Assembly: GCF_009363535.1 (NCBI RefSeq)
Contig: NZ_CP045369.1
Coordinates: 4,227,001-4,291,000 of the forward strand
From: Microbulbifer sp. THAF38
GTDB taxonomy: Bacteria > Pseudomonadota > Gammaproteobacteria > Pseudomonadales > Cellvibrionaceae
Length of the DNA stretch: 64,000 nt
Direction of reading: 5' to 3'
Part shown: one piece after another, positions 35,696 through 45,598 of the stretch
Layout: every line of letters begins with the position of its first letter
Numbering within the stretch: the first letter of the stretch is position 1
Program-made: the position numbers and the translations under genes
Notes under the pieces: generated by a model
What the model was told of the DNA's origin: nothing
Seen by the model: only the letters and a program-made list of their open reading frames with translations
The model's database searches: none

Positions 35696-37960
35696 TTGCT
35701 CGGATCTTTGCGCAGTATCGTTCAGGAAGTTAACTCCGCCAGGGACCTGCCTGCAGTGCTTGAGATCATTGTGCGGCGCGTGCGAGAAGTGATGCACACT
35801 CGCGTCTGCTCCGTATATCTGCGCGACAAGGAAACCGGCAATTACGTCCTGATGGCCACCGACGGCCTGCTTCCCAGCGCCGTGGGGCAAGTATCCCTGG
35901 CACCGGGAGAGGGCCTGGTAGGCAACGTAGTAACACGTGAAGAGCCTATCAACCTGGAAAAGGCCGAAGCGCACCCCGCCTTCCAATATTTTCCCTCCAC
36001 TGGCGAAGAGCGCTTTAGCGCATTTCTCGGCACACCGATTATCCACCACCGCGCGGTGCTCGGTGTCTTGGTCGTCCAGCAGGAGGAGCAGCGCCGCTTT
36101 GACGAAGGGGAAGAGGCGTTTTTGGTTACCCTTTCGGCCCAGCTTGCCGGAGTCATTGCCCATGCCGAGGCCACCGGCATGCTGGCCACCATCCGCCGTC
36201 AGCGCCAGGAAACCCATTTTTCCGGTATCGCTGCGTCCCCCGGCGTTGCAATCGGCCGCGCCCATATCGTAACCCCTCAGGCCAATTTGGCCACTGTGCC
36301 CTACTCCCTGTGCCTCGATATCGAAGAGGAATTAATCCTTTTCCGGCAGGCACTCACTTCCGCCAGGGAAGAGATCCGCGAGGTGGGCGAACGTCTCAAG
36401 GACGAACTCAACCGCGAAGAACGCGCGCTCTTCGATGCCTATATCAGCATGCTCGACGACAACTCTCTCGCCGTAGAGGTTTGCGATCGAATCCAGCAGC
36501 AGCTGAGCGCACCCAGGGCCTGGGCCGAGGTCATGCTCGAACATGTGCGCCGCTTTGAGGCCATGTCCGATTCCTATTTCCGCGACCGCGCCGCCGATGT
36601 GCGCGACTTAGGTGCGCGAGTCCTTATGCACCTACACCAGCAACAAAACAGCGAGCGCGACTACCCGGATAACACCATTTTGGTGGGAGAGGAACTCACT
36701 GCCGCGGTGTTGGCCGAGGTGCCGCGAGAGAAACTGATCGGGGCTGTTTCTGTAAAGGGTTCCTCCAACAGCCATATGGCCATCATCGCCCGCGCCATGG
36801 GGCTGCCGGCAATCATGGGTGTGCAGGAACTGCCCTATGAGACTATCGACGGCGTCGATATGGTGGTTGACGGCTACCGCGGTGACCTGCATATCCATCC
36901 CGGTACTGAACTTAAGCGCCGTTACGATGAGATAGTCGCAGAGGAGGAACAGCTCGCCCACAGTCTGGACCATCTGGCCGAACTGCCTGCTGAGACCGCC
37001 GATGGGCACCGTGTGCGGCTGCTGGTCAATACCGGACTGATGGCCGATGTCACTCGCTCTCTCGAGCGCGGTGCCGAAGGCGTCGGCCTATTCCGCACCG
37101 AAGTCCCCTTTCTCTTGCGCGACCGTTTTCCCTCCGAAGAGGAACAGCGGGAAATCTACCGGGAACAACTGGAAGCCTTCGCCCCCATGCCAGTCACCAT
37201 GCGCACCCTCGATGTGGGCGGCGACAAGGCACTGGCGTACTTTCCCATTGAGGAGACCAACCCTTTCCTGGGCTGGCGCGGAATTCGCGTAACCCTGGAC
37301 CACCCGGAAATCTTCCTGGCACAGGTGCGCGCCATGATGAAGGCCAGCCAGGGGCTCGACAACTTGCGCATCATGCTGCCCATGATCAGCGGACTCAATG
37401 AACTCGAAGCCGCACGCAAACTGATTGAGCGGGCCTACCGGGAACTCCTGGAGGAAGATTATGAAATTGAGATGCCACCGCTCGGGGTCATGGTGGAGGT
37501 ACCCTCGGCCATCTACCAAATTCGCGAACTGGCCGAGCGGGCCGACTTTATCTCGGTGGGCAGCAACGACCTGACCCAGTACCTGCTGGCCGTTGACCGC
37601 AACAACAGCCGCGTCGCCAATATCTATCACGCTTTGCATCCTGCAGTGTTGCGCGCCCTACAGGAGATTGTCAGCACCGCGCATGCGGAAGGCACCAGAG
37701 TCGGCATCTGTGGAGAACTGGCCGGAGAACCAGGCGGCGCCCTACTGTTGGTGGCCATGGGCTATGACGCACTATCGATGAACGCCACCAATCTACCGCG
37801 GGTAAAGGCAACCTTGCGTGCGGTACGCCAGGCGGACACCAAGTTACTTCTGCAACAGGTGATCCAGATGGAGTGTGCAGAAGAAATCGAAAACACAGTA
37901 GGCGCGTTTCTGCATAAGATCGGCCTGAAAGGCATTCTTCACCCAGCGAGCGCCGAATAA
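35696..37960 (+). CDS. ptsP: PEP-protein phosphotransferase PtsP (EI-Ntr)
   Basis: A 754-residue EI-Ntr (E. coli 748). It comprises a GAF domain (about 15-155), the PEP-utiliser swivel domain with phospho-His360 in SNSHMAIIARAMGLP, and the PEP-binding barrel with GLFRTEVPFL, GSNDLTQYLLAVDRN and the Cys in GICGELAGEP. It starts the nitrogen phosphotransfer relay PtsP-PtsO-PtsN. The start is TTG 35696, giving MLGSLRSIVQEVN, which matches the family opening. GAGGAAAGG sits just before it. It lies 89 bp after rppH and ends at a strong terminator. Confidence 0.95.
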   Translation: MLGSLRSIVQEVNSARDLPAVLEIIVRRVREVMHTRVCSVYLRDKETGNYVLMATDGLLPSAVGQVSLAPGEGLVGNVVTREEPINLEKAEAHPAFQYFPSTGEERFSAFLGTPIIHHRAVLGVLVVQQEEQRRFDEGEEAFLVTLSAQLAGVIAHAEATGMLATIRRQRQETHFSGIAASPGVAIGRAHIVTPQANLATVPYSLCLDIEEELILFRQALTSAREEIREVGERLKDELNREERALFDAYISMLDDNSLAVEVCDRIQQQLSAPRAWAEVMLEHVRRFEAMSDSYFRDRAADVRDLGARVLMHLHQQQNSERDYPDNTILVGEELTAAVLAEVPREKLIGAVSVKGSSNSHMAIIARAMGLPAIMGVQELPYETIDGVDMVVDGYRGDLHIHPGTELKRRYDEIVAEEEQLAHSLDHLAELPAETADGHRVRLLVNTGLMADVTRSLERGAEGVGLFRTEVPFLLRDRFPSEEEQREIYREQLEAFAPMPVTMRTLDVGGDKALAYFPIEETNPFLGWRGIRVTLDHPEIFLAQVRAMMKASQGLDNLRIMLPMISGLNELEAARKLIERAYRELLEEDYEIEMPPLGVMVEVPSAIYQIRELAERADFISVGSNDLTQYLLAVDRNNSRVANIYHALHPAVLRALQEIVSTAHAEGTRVGICGELAGEPGGALLLVAMGYDALSMNATNLPRVKATLRAVRQADTKLLLQQVIQMECAEEIENTVGAFLHKIGLKGILHPASAE

Positions 37961-37975
37961 CTTCCCACCAAAAAC

Positions 37976-38007
37976 AAAAAACCGCTGCGAATGACAGCGG
38001 TTTTTTT
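37976..38007. terminator. bidirectional terminator between ptsP and gcvH
   Basis: A-tract, CCGCTG, 7-nt loop, CAGCGG and T-tract, between convergent genes. Confidence 0.9.
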
Positions 38008-38026
38008 ACTCATCGAGCTTGAGAAC

Positions 38027-38413
38027 TTAGTCCTCAGACTCCGAGCGATAGGTATCGGCATCCAGCATATTGTCCAGCTCGCTCACATCGCTGGGCTTAA
38101 TGCGGAAGAACCAGCCGTCGTCGTAAGGAGAGGAGTTTACGGTTTCTGGAGACTCTTCCAGAGTTTCATTCACCTCTACGACCTCACCGGATACCGGGGA
38201 GTAGATATCGCTGGCAGCCTTTACAGACTCAACCACACCGGCTTCGTCGCCGGCAGCCAGGGTGCTGCCTACTTCAGGCGTTTCAACATAGACCACGTCA
38301 CCCAATGCGTCCTGGGCATGGTCACTGATGCCGATAGTAACAGTGCCGTCCTCTTCCAATCGCGCCCACTCGTGGCTGGAGAGGTATTTCAATTCGTTGC
38401 GGATTTCGCTCAT
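38027..38413 (-). CDS. gcvH: glycine cleavage system H protein
   Basis: A 128-residue lipoyl carrier that shuttles the aminomethyl group between the P, T and L proteins. Lipoylation lysine is Lys65 in [15 protein letters not shown]. The length matches the family (129 in E. coli). It follows gcvT after 67 bp on the same strand. gcvP is not in the window. Confidence 0.96.
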   Translation of the reverse strand: MSEIRNELKYLSSHEWARLEEDGTVTIGISDHAQDALGDVVYVETPEVGSTLAAGDEAGVVESVKAASDIYSPVSGEVVEVNETLEESPETVNSSPYDDGWFFRIKPSDVSELDNMLDADTYRSESED

Positions 38414-38480
38414 GCTGTGATCCCTTGATTAAGCATCTGAATATATTGTCTTAATGGCGCCTACACCTTTGGTGCGACGC

Positions 38481-39569
38481 TTAAATAACCGATTTGCCGT
38501 TGCGCACAAAGCAGGGCTTAACCACCTTGACCGGCTGCAGTTTCTTGCGGATTTCCACTTCGGCGGTATCGCCGACACTGGCCGGTACCCGCGCCAGGGC
38601 GATGGAGTAACCCAGGGTTGGCGAGAAGGTTCCGCTGGTGATGATACCGCGCTCGTCGCTACCGTCTACCATCACATACTGCCCGCCGCGCAGGACGCCG
38701 CGCTCCTCCAGAACCAGGCCGACCAGCTTATGTTCGATGCCCTTGGCCTTCTCTTCTTCCAGTACCGCACGGCCGATAAAGTTGCGGCTCTCCGGCGCCC
38801 AAGCGACAGTCCAGGCCATATTGGCGATGAGAGGAGAGGTCTCCTCGTCCATTTCATGACCGTAGAGATTCATACCCGCCTCGAGGCGCAGAGTATCGCG
38901 CGCGCCCAGGCCGCAAGGTGCAACACCGGCCTCGTCCAAAGCGCGCCAGAAACCGCTGGCGTCTTCGCCGGGCAGCATAATTTCCAGGCCGTCCTCGCCG
39001 GTGTAACCAGTGCGCGCCACAAACCATTCGCCGCGGGCCACGCTCTGGAACACTTTCAACGCATCGATCGCTGCAGTCCAGTCGATGCCAAGAACTTCTT
39101 TGGTCTTGCTGAGGGCATTGGGGCCTTGAATGGCAATCATCGCCAACTGGGGGCGCTCGGTGAGCGTCACCTCAAAAGATTCCGCCTGCTTATTCATCCA
39201 GGCCAGATCTTTCTCACGGGTTGCGCAGTTCACTACTACTCGGTAACCGGGATCGCGCAGATACACGATCAGGTCGTCGATGACACCGCCCTTTTCATTC
39301 AGCATGCCGGTGTAAAGTGCCTTGCCGGGATTGCCGTCGAGCTTGGCCACATCGTTGGCCAGCAGGTAACGCAGGTAGTCGCGGGCACCCGCGCCATCGA
39401 CATCGACCACGGTCATGTGGGAGACATCAAACATCCCCGCATCGGTGCGCACCTTATTGTGCTCATCCAGCTGCGAACCATAGTGCAGCGGCATATCCCA
39501 TCCACCGAAATCCACCATTTTGCCGCCCATAGCGACATGTGTGTCATACAGAGGCGTTCTGTTTCCCAT
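38481..39569 (-). CDS. gcvT: glycine cleavage system T protein (aminomethyltransferase)
   Basis: A 362-residue GcvT that releases ammonia from the aminomethyl-H protein and forms methylene-tetrahydrofolate. The opening [20 protein letters not shown] and [13 protein letters not shown] are canonical, with the catalytic Asp region at [16 protein letters not shown]. It lies upstream of gcvH. The 204-bp upstream region was searched for the tandem glycine riboswitch, but its conserved core was not seen. Confidence 0.95.
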   Translation of the reverse strand: MGNRTPLYDTHVAMGGKMVDFGGWDMPLHYGSQLDEHNKVRTDAGMFDVSHMTVVDVDGAGARDYLRYLLANDVAKLDGNPGKALYTGMLNEKGGVIDDLIVYLRDPGYRVVVNCATREKDLAWMNKQAESFEVTLTERPQLAMIAIQGPNALSKTKEVLGIDWTAAIDALKVFQSVARGEWFVARTGYTGEDGLEIMLPGEDASGFWRALDEAGVAPCGLGARDTLRLEAGMNLYGHEMDEETSPLIANMAWTVAWAPESRNFIGRAVLEEEKAKGIEHKLVGLVLEERGVLRGGQYVMVDGSDERGIITSGTFSPTLGYSIALARVPASVGDTAEVEIRKKLQPVKVVKPCFVRNGKSVI

Positions 39570-39773
39570 TTTAAATTCTCAGTCCGTCAGGTTCCGAAGC
39601 GGCGTATTCTAGCGGCTTGGGTACAGGCCTTGCCAGCGGGCTATGCACTGCGACATATCTGCACAGAAGCCTAGCAGCCACCGGAATCAAAACCTGTGCA
39701 GCATGCCGGTGACCGTCAAAGATTCCGCCGGGGCTAGCAGCGGTATAAAAGTGCGATCCAGGAAGCGCTGAAT

Positions 39774-40907
39774 TCATTCCTCGCGCCCCTGTCGACCTTC
39801 GCGGCCTTCCTCCCCTTCTCCAGCTTCCTCTGTATCCTGCTCCTGCTGGGCCGACTCATCCACCTTGAGCCCATGCCTCTTTGAGCGCCAGCGCCACAGG
39901 CGTTTGGCCAACTCCTGGCGATCGGGGGTTTTATCCGCTTCATCGACAATCTCCTCGCCGAGCAATGTCTCGAGAAGATCTTCCAGGGTGAGTACCCCCT
40001 CCAAGCCGCCATATTCATCCAACACCGCGCTGATCTGTACCCGACGCGACAGCATTTTCTGGAACGCCTGATAGATGGTTGCCGTCTCCGGCAACATCAG
40101 CATTTCGCGGCGAAACTCGGAAAGTTTGCGATCGCCCTCCCCTTTTGCGTAGGCGAGTAGAAGTTCCTGCTTGAGCACAAAACCCACCACGCAGTCCTGA
40201 TCGCGGTTTTCATATACCGGGATACGGGAAAAGCGCCCCCTCTCTGCCTCTTCGTAAACCTCGGCCAGGGTGGCATCTTCAGGCAGGGAGAAAACCACGG
40301 TGCGCGGCGTCATCACCTCGCGCACCGAGTGATCGCGCAAGGTAAAAAACAGGTTGCGCAGAATGCTGGACTCGCGCTGCTCCAGCTGACCCTCGGCCTC
40401 CCCGATCTCCGCCATAATCGCAAACTCATCGCGGCTGAAGCCCGTAAGGGTGGGACCGTGCGATAAGCCCCGTGTCAGCCACTCGGACATCTTCACGAAG
40501 GGATAGAGGAACCACACCAGTCCGCGCAGCGCATAAGCGGTAAATGGAGCCAGCTGGCGCCAGTAAACCGCCCCCAGGGTCTTAGGAATAATTTCGGAGA
40601 AAACCAAAATCAACAACGTGAGGATTGCGGAGGCAATGCCCAGATACTGATTGCCGAAAACCGCTGCGGCCTGGGCACCGGCGCCAGCGGCACCGGCGGT
40701 GTGGGCAATGGTATTCAGGGTAAGAATCGCGGCCAGGGGCGCATTGATGTCCCCCTTTAGCCTGCGCAGCAGAGGTCCCGCCTTATGTCCTTCCCGCTCA
40801 AGCAGCCTCACATAGGGCGTGGTGACACTGAGAATGACCGACTCGGCAATCGAACACAAAAAGGAAAAGCCGAGAGCGATAAAAATATAGGTAATTAAGA
40901 GAAACAT
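39774..40907 (-). CDS. CNNM/CBS-domain (CorC/HlyC-like) membrane protein
   Basis: A 377-residue protein with a DUF21/CNNM membrane domain (about 1-190, four hydrophobic helices, including IFIALGFSFLCSIAESVIL). A paired CBS domain follows (about 205-330, with MTPRTVVFSLPEDATLAEV and DEYGGLEGVLTLEDLLETLLGE). A Lys/Arg/Glu-rich tail ends the protein. Relatives are linked to magnesium or cobalt efflux and are often mislabelled hemolysins. It lacks the CorC_HlyC C-terminal domain. It lies about 200 bp upstream of gcvT with no evident functional link. Confidence 0.87.
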   Translation of the reverse strand: MFLLITYIFIALGFSFLCSIAESVILSVTTPYVRLLEREGHKAGPLLRRLKGDINAPLAAILTLNTIAHTAGAAGAGAQAAAVFGNQYLGIASAILTLLILVFSEIIPKTLGAVYWRQLAPFTAYALRGLVWFLYPFVKMSEWLTRGLSHGPTLTGFSRDEFAIMAEIGEAEGQLEQRESSILRNLFFTLRDHSVREVMTPRTVVFSLPEDATLAEVYEEAERGRFSRIPVYENRDQDCVVGFVLKQELLLAYAKGEGDRKLSEFRREMLMLPETATIYQAFQKMLSRRVQISAVLDEYGGLEGVLTLEDLLETLLGEEIVDEADKTPDRQELAKRLWRWRSKRHGLKVDESAQQEQDTEEAGEGEEGREGRQGREE

Positions 40908-41076
40908 ATGTCCCTGGTTACAGCAGAATTAGAGCTGAATTCTTGCGCACTGTCGGTGAGACAACAAGTCTAAAATCAGGTAATAATCCCAAACACAAAT
41001 CTATCTGGATGCGTGAAATCTGAGCGGACACCAGTTTTATTAAGTTGCGGGAAGAGTAGGCTTTATAAGAAAAGGG

Positions 41077-41805
41077 TTATCTCACTTTCCCTTCACCCAA
41101 TATCCGCTCTGCATAGCGTCTCACCTCCCGTGCTGGCAGAGGCCCTCCATGCCCCAGGTAAAAGGTCTCTTGCCCCTTATCGAGCAAATGTAGTAACTGC
41201 CTGGCGACTTCCACAGGGTTTTCCTCAAAAGGAGGCTGGCGCGCCTTGCCGGTCAGCATAATGCCACCGAGGAAAATTCCCGAAGCCACCAGGTCGCCAA
41301 CCAGTGCGCGCTTGTCGCTGAGGGTGATAGATATAGAGCCTTGGGTATGACCCGGTGTTGAAAAAACAACACCGCTTATTCCGAATTCAGAAAGGTCAAA
41401 AACCTCCTGGTCTTTAAGCAGAATATCCGGAGTAAATTGATCGTAGGGGCGCAGCGGCATTCCCGATTTCAGCAGCAACCGGCCAAACCAGCCGGTAGCA
41501 CAATAGGTCATCGCCTTTTCCTGCTGAAAATAGGCCAGGTCTCCCCGATGGGCAAGGATTGGAGCGGCACATAATTGCTGCAGTTTTCCGGCACTGCCAG
41601 CGTGATCTGCATGAGCATGGGTAACAACAATCAGATCAATATCTTTAAAGGAGAGCCCCAGCCGCGACAGAGATCGTCCTATTTTTTCCTCGGAGCCAGG
41701 CACCCCGGAGTCCACCAATATTTTGCTGTCTGAGCCTAAAATCAGGTGGGCATTAATCATCCCCAGGGGAAATATTGGTATTCGTACAATATCCAACTGT
41801 TCCAT
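41077..41805 (-). CDS. MBL-fold metallo-hydrolase
   Basis: A 242-residue metallo-beta-lactamase-fold hydrolase. Metal-binding residues: HAHADH (63-68), His in STPGHTQGS near 155, Asp in LVGDLVAS, and His in YLGHGGP near 220. The fold covers glyoxalase II, lactonases and many others. The substrate cannot be named. It lies 63 bp downstream of the rhomboid gene on the same strand. Confidence 0.87.
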   Translation of the reverse strand: MEQLDIVRIPIFPLGMINAHLILGSDSKILVDSGVPGSEEKIGRSLSRLGLSFKDIDLIVVTHAHADHAGSAGKLQQLCAAPILAHRGDLAYFQQEKAMTYCATGWFGRLLLKSGMPLRPYDQFTPDILLKDQEVFDLSEFGISGVVFSTPGHTQGSISITLSDKRALVGDLVASGIFLGGIMLTGKARQPPFEENPVEVARQLLHLLDKGQETFYLGHGGPLPAREVRRYAERILGEGKVR

Positions 41806-41868
41806 TGGCGCTCACCATCCTCGCAAGATCCAAGCTATCCCAGGAATATCTGAAACATTTCGAAATGC

Positions 41869-42834
41869 CTAGGTTGGGGCAAATCTCCGAGCGCCTCCCA
41901 GGGCACAGTACACAAGGGCAATCACCAGGCCACTGAGTAGCCCACCAATATGAGCGGCATTGGCAACCCCCACCCCAGTTAACAGCGTCACAATGCCCAG
42001 GGCACACAATAGCAGCCACACCAGGGCTACAGCGGGAATTCCCGCCGGTATATCCCGCCACAGAGGCTGAAAACGCTGTAAAACCAAAGCGAAACCCACC
42101 AAGGCATAAACGACGCCGGACATACCTCCAAACTTTACTCCAGATTGCCAAAAATACTGGGCCAGGTTGGAGGCGAGGGCACAGAGTAATACCAGCAGAA
42201 TAAATACAACGCTCCCACTGCGAGCCTCGATGGGCCTGCCTAGAATCCAGATACCCAGGGCATTAAACAGCGCGTGGGGCAGGGAAAAATGCACAATCGC
42301 CGGAGTAAATAGTCTCCACCACTGCCCCTGCTCTAAATGCCAGGCCAGTGAGGACTGTGAAAATGGGTGCGCACCGCTCTGATCGGGATAAATCAGCAGG
42401 CCACTGCTTAAATTATTTACCTGCAGAAACCAGCCAAAAAAACACAGGGCTATCAACAAAAGACTGATGGGAGTCTTATCCAGGGGAAAGCTCGGCAAGA
42501 CAGATACTGCATCGCTATTTTTTTTATCGGGATTATCTTCAGTAGCACCTGCCTGGGAGTCAGTTGTTGCCGCAGAGACCTGTGTTGCTTCGCTAACGGG
42601 CACCCCGTCTTCAATCCGCTGCATTTGCACTTGATCGAGATCCAGCTCTCCAGAATCCCAGCGTTGCAATAGAGGCTTAAGCATTTCCGCCAAACCTGCA
42701 TCAGGACAGAGTAACAGCTGCTGATTTTTTTCCTCGGTGATACGTAGAGGTAATTGGTAGCGCTGAATAAACCGCGCAAGTGCACCGAGATCCTTGGATA
42801 GAGGGAAGCTATAAATAGAAATCCACTGACTCAA
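41869..42834 (-). CDS. rhomboid-family intramembrane serine protease
   Basis: A 321-residue protein. A cytoplasmic N-terminal region (about 1-135) resembles the GlpG N-terminal domain (IYSFPLSKDLGALARFIQRY), and six membrane helices follow. The catalytic Ser is Ser239 in GGMSGVVYAL and the His is His295 in ANAAHIGGLLSGL; the structural Asn is in HALFNALGIWILG. Rhomboids cut membrane proteins within or next to their helices. The gene resembles glpG-type rhomboids; no substrate is evident nearby. Confidence 0.92.
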   Translation of the reverse strand: MSQWISIYSFPLSKDLGALARFIQRYQLPLRITEEKNQQLLLCPDAGLAEMLKPLLQRWDSGELDLDQVQMQRIEDGVPVSEATQVSAATTDSQAGATEDNPDKKNSDAVSVLPSFPLDKTPISLLLIALCFFGWFLQVNNLSSGLLIYPDQSGAHPFSQSSLAWHLEQGQWWRLFTPAIVHFSLPHALFNALGIWILGRPIEARSGSVVFILLVLLCALASNLAQYFWQSGVKFGGMSGVVYALVGFALVLQRFQPLWRDIPAGIPAVALVWLLLCALGIVTLLTGVGVANAAHIGGLLSGLVIALVYCALGGARRFAPT

Positions 42835-42953
42835 TTCGGGAAACCTTTATTGGCAACTATTTCCGGCTATTTCAGATATGTGTTGCGGGCTTTATTTTTA
42901 TGGCCATCGGTCAATTTCAAGCTGAGCGATGGGCAATTTAAGGTAAGTCCACA

Positions 42954-44189
42954 CTAAACCGCCATAGCGCGCATGATGATACGCTTCTTTAACATGGGGC
43001 TGGCGTCCACCATGCTCAAGCCGGTATTGCGCAACCAGCGCCAATGCAGCTCGCCGGCACCGAACAAGGATTTGAAGGTGCTCATGGCCTTCAATGTAGC
43101 GGCATTGTCGCCACGGCGGCGGCGCTCGTAACGCGCCAAGACCGAGGCGTGTGCCGGTTCCAAACCGCGGGACAGTGCGCGGTCTATTTCATCGGTGAGG
43201 ACACGCACATCCTGGAAGCCCAGGTTTACACCCTGCCCCGCCAGTGGGTGAATGCTGTGGGCAGCATCTCCAACCAGCACCGCGCCGGGCCCGCGATAGC
43301 GCTCTGCATGTCGCGCGCGCAAGGGGAAGGAGAAGCGTTCACTGACGGACTCCACTTTGCCAAGGCGACCCTCAATAGCCTTTTCAAGATTGAGGGCAAA
43401 TGCCTGGTCGTCCAACATGAGCAGTTCGCTTGCGAGAGCATTATCCGCCGACCAGACCACGGCGCAGTGGTTGTCATCGCCGAGGCCCGCCAGGGGCAAG
43501 AAGGCCAGGGGGCCGCTTTGCATGAACCGCTGCCAGGCAGTGTGTCGATGGGACTTCTCACAGCGGGCCACACAGACCAAGGCGGTCTGGTGATAATCGG
43601 TTTCCTGGCAACGGATACGCAATAAATCGCGGACCTTGGAGCGGGCGCCATCTGCACCGATCAGTAGGCGAGTTTGCACGATTTCTGCCTGCTCCCGCAG
43701 ACCTTCGACCCCGTCGGACTGCTCACCGCGCGGCTGTAAGTGCCAGAGCCCACAATCGCGCCACCAGCTTTCCAGGCGAAAGCCATTAACCAGCTCTACA
43801 TTGGGCAGCGCCTCAAGCCGCGCGCGCAGAGCGGCGACGATAATATTATTCTCGACGATGTGTCCTAAATTGGGTAACTGCACATCGCGGCTATTGAAGC
43901 GCACCGAGCCCGTACCATCGGCATCCCAAACCCGCATTTCCACATAGGGGCAGGCCCGTTGCGCGGAGATTTCTTCCCAGGCTCCAACCTCTTCGAGTAG
44001 TTCACGAGACGCCTGAGTAAGTGCCACAACCCGCGGCTCATAATTATCGGACAGCTGCACTGTATTCTCGGGAGAGGCCTCCAACAGCGCCAGGCGCATC
44101 TTCGGGTGGCGCACAGCGAGCAGTGCAGCCTGAGCCATACCCACCATTCCCGCACCGACGATGGCAAAATCCAAACGGTGTCTATTCAT
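42954..44189 (-). CDS. ubiI: FAD-dependent ubiquinone-biosynthesis hydroxylase (UbiI/VisC-like)
   Basis: A 411-residue flavin monooxygenase of the UbiH/COQ6 family. FAD sites: the Rossmann motif IVGAGMVGMAQA at residues 10-21 and GDAAHSIHPLAGQGVNLGFQD near 290-310. UbiI hydroxylates C5 of the ubiquinone ring. Position next to ubiH and pepP matches E. coli ubiI (visC). UbiF is the alternative assignment, and family members differ in which carbon they hydroxylate. It lies 101 bp downstream of ubiH. Confidence 0.88.
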   Translation of the reverse strand: MNRHRLDFAIVGAGMVGMAQAALLAVRHPKMRLALLEASPENTVQLSDNYEPRVVALTQASRELLEEVGAWEEISAQRACPYVEMRVWDADGTGSVRFNSRDVQLPNLGHIVENNIIVAALRARLEALPNVELVNGFRLESWWRDCGLWHLQPRGEQSDGVEGLREQAEIVQTRLLIGADGARSKVRDLLRIRCQETDYHQTALVCVARCEKSHRHTAWQRFMQSGPLAFLPLAGLGDDNHCAVVWSADNALASELLMLDDQAFALNLEKAIEGRLGKVESVSERFSFPLRARHAERYRGPGAVLVGDAAHSIHPLAGQGVNLGFQDVRVLTDEIDRALSRGLEPAHASVLARYERRRRGDNAATLKAMSTFKSLFGAGELHWRWLRNTGLSMVDASPMLKKRIIMRAMAV

Positions 44190-44290
44190 ATCTAACCATT
44201 TCCACTGTTATGCCCAACTTAGTGCCGATCCCGGTAATGAAGACCATGAAGGCTGTGAAAACAAAGCACCCAACCATTTCAGGCCCAGGA

Positions 44291-45532
44291 CTAAAGCCCA
44301 AACCCTGCGGCCTGTCCGGCAAACTGCTGTCGCAGAGGCGGTACCAGTGTAAGACCAAGCATCCCCATTTGACGCACCACTTGTTGAAAAGGGTTGGCCG
44401 AGGAAAACAATGCCGGAATCCGGTCACTGAACCCCACTGTTAACTGCTGGTCGAGCCTGCGGTTTTCCCCATAGGCTGCCAAGCACTCCAACTGCCCCAC
44501 GGTGCCGGACTCTACCTGCGGTCGCGCCAGTGCCTGGGCCAGGGCATAGCAATCGCGCAGGGTCAGATTGAATCCCTGACCCGCCACCGGGTGCAGGAAG
44601 TGAGCGCAATTACCCAACAACACTAGATTGCGCCGCCACTGCTCACGGGCCAGAGCCAGGCTGAGCGGGTAGCCCTGTAAGGCACCCGCCCTGACAAATC
44701 GACCGGCGCGCCATCCAAATTGCTGCTGCAGTCGTTTTAAGCGCTCCTGTTCCGGCAGTGCACAGATCGCATCCGCCTCCTCTTCCGCACAGGCCCAAAC
44801 CAAAGCGGCGCGGTGTACCCCCTCACGCCGGGGCAGCGGCAACAGCGCCATCGGACCTGATGGGGTGAAACGCTCATAGGCAACGCCATCGTGGTCCCGC
44901 TGTAGAGCAACAGTAGTGACCAATGCCCGCTGCTGGTAATTTACTGTGTCAATTTCCATTCCCAGCTGCTTGCACAGAGGTGAATCCACGCCATCGGCGA
45001 CGACCAGAAGTCCACAGCTCAGTAACTGTTCGGAGCCGTCATCCGCGCCTGTCCAGCACAAGTTAGCGCCTTCACTATTCATGCGCACCGAAGTTACCCG
45101 GGCTGGGGAGAGAAGCCTGACCGTGGTGTCATTCAAAGCATTGTGCAGGATGGGCCCCAGAGCCGCATTTTCGATGACAGCCCCTAGCATCCCAGCAAAA
45201 CTGGCCTGCTTCTGAGTGCCAGCCGAAAGAGCGGTGCCAAAGGCATGGCCCCGGTCACTCACCTGGATACGTCTGATAGGCGCGCTGTACTCCTGCAGGG
45301 CAGGCCATAGACCCAGCTGCTGGAAAAGCTGCAAACTACCGGCAGCAATCGCGGTGGCACGGGTATCAAAGCTGGGCAATTGCACGCTGGCAGAGGCATC
45401 GGGCAGAGATCTCTGTTCCAGCAACCGGACACTGAGGTGAGGGCAATAATGTGCCAGCATCAGTGCCAGGCTGGCCCCAGCCATGCCGCCACCGACAATA
45501 GCCACATCCACCCGCTCTAGCCGCTCACTCAT
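44291..45532 (-). CDS. ubiH: 2-octaprenyl-6-methoxyphenol hydroxylase
   Basis: A 413-residue FAD monooxygenase of ubiquinone synthesis. The FAD motif is VAIVGGGMAGASLAL, and the late motif reads GNCAHFLHPVAGQGFNLTLRD, with the GN-x-A form typical of UbiH rather than the GDAAH of UbiI. The start at 45532 (MSERLERVDV) has GGGGGAG six bases upstream; 14 open codons before it are rejected. It follows pepP by 66 bp and precedes ubiI, the pepP-ubiH-ubiI order of E. coli. Confidence 0.92.
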   Translation of the reverse strand: MSERLERVDVAIVGGGMAGASLALMLAHYCPHLSVRLLEQRSLPDASASVQLPSFDTRATAIAAGSLQLFQQLGLWPALQEYSAPIRRIQVSDRGHAFGTALSAGTQKQASFAGMLGAVIENAALGPILHNALNDTTVRLLSPARVTSVRMNSEGANLCWTGADDGSEQLLSCGLLVVADGVDSPLCKQLGMEIDTVNYQQRALVTTVALQRDHDGVAYERFTPSGPMALLPLPRREGVHRAALVWACAEEEADAICALPEQERLKRLQQQFGWRAGRFVRAGALQGYPLSLALAREQWRRNLVLLGNCAHFLHPVAGQGFNLTLRDCYALAQALARPQVESGTVGQLECLAAYGENRRLDQQLTVGFSDRIPALFSSANPFQQVVRQMGMLGLTLVPPLRQQFAGQAAGFGL

Positions 45533-45598
45533 AAAATTCTCCCCCTGCTCAGTGCCCGCAATAGCTTTGCGCACTGAAAAATAAAATCTCGAAATACA

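Noticed and set aside
38454..39674. A 406-codon open frame on the plus strand across gcvT
   Set aside because: It is antisense to a complete gcvT with intact family motifs; its translation is His/Gln/Ala-rich with no domain pattern. GC-rich antisense frames of this kind are common.
39570..39773. Glycine riboswitch before gcvT
   Set aside because: I looked for the tandem aptamer core on the minus strand and did not find it.
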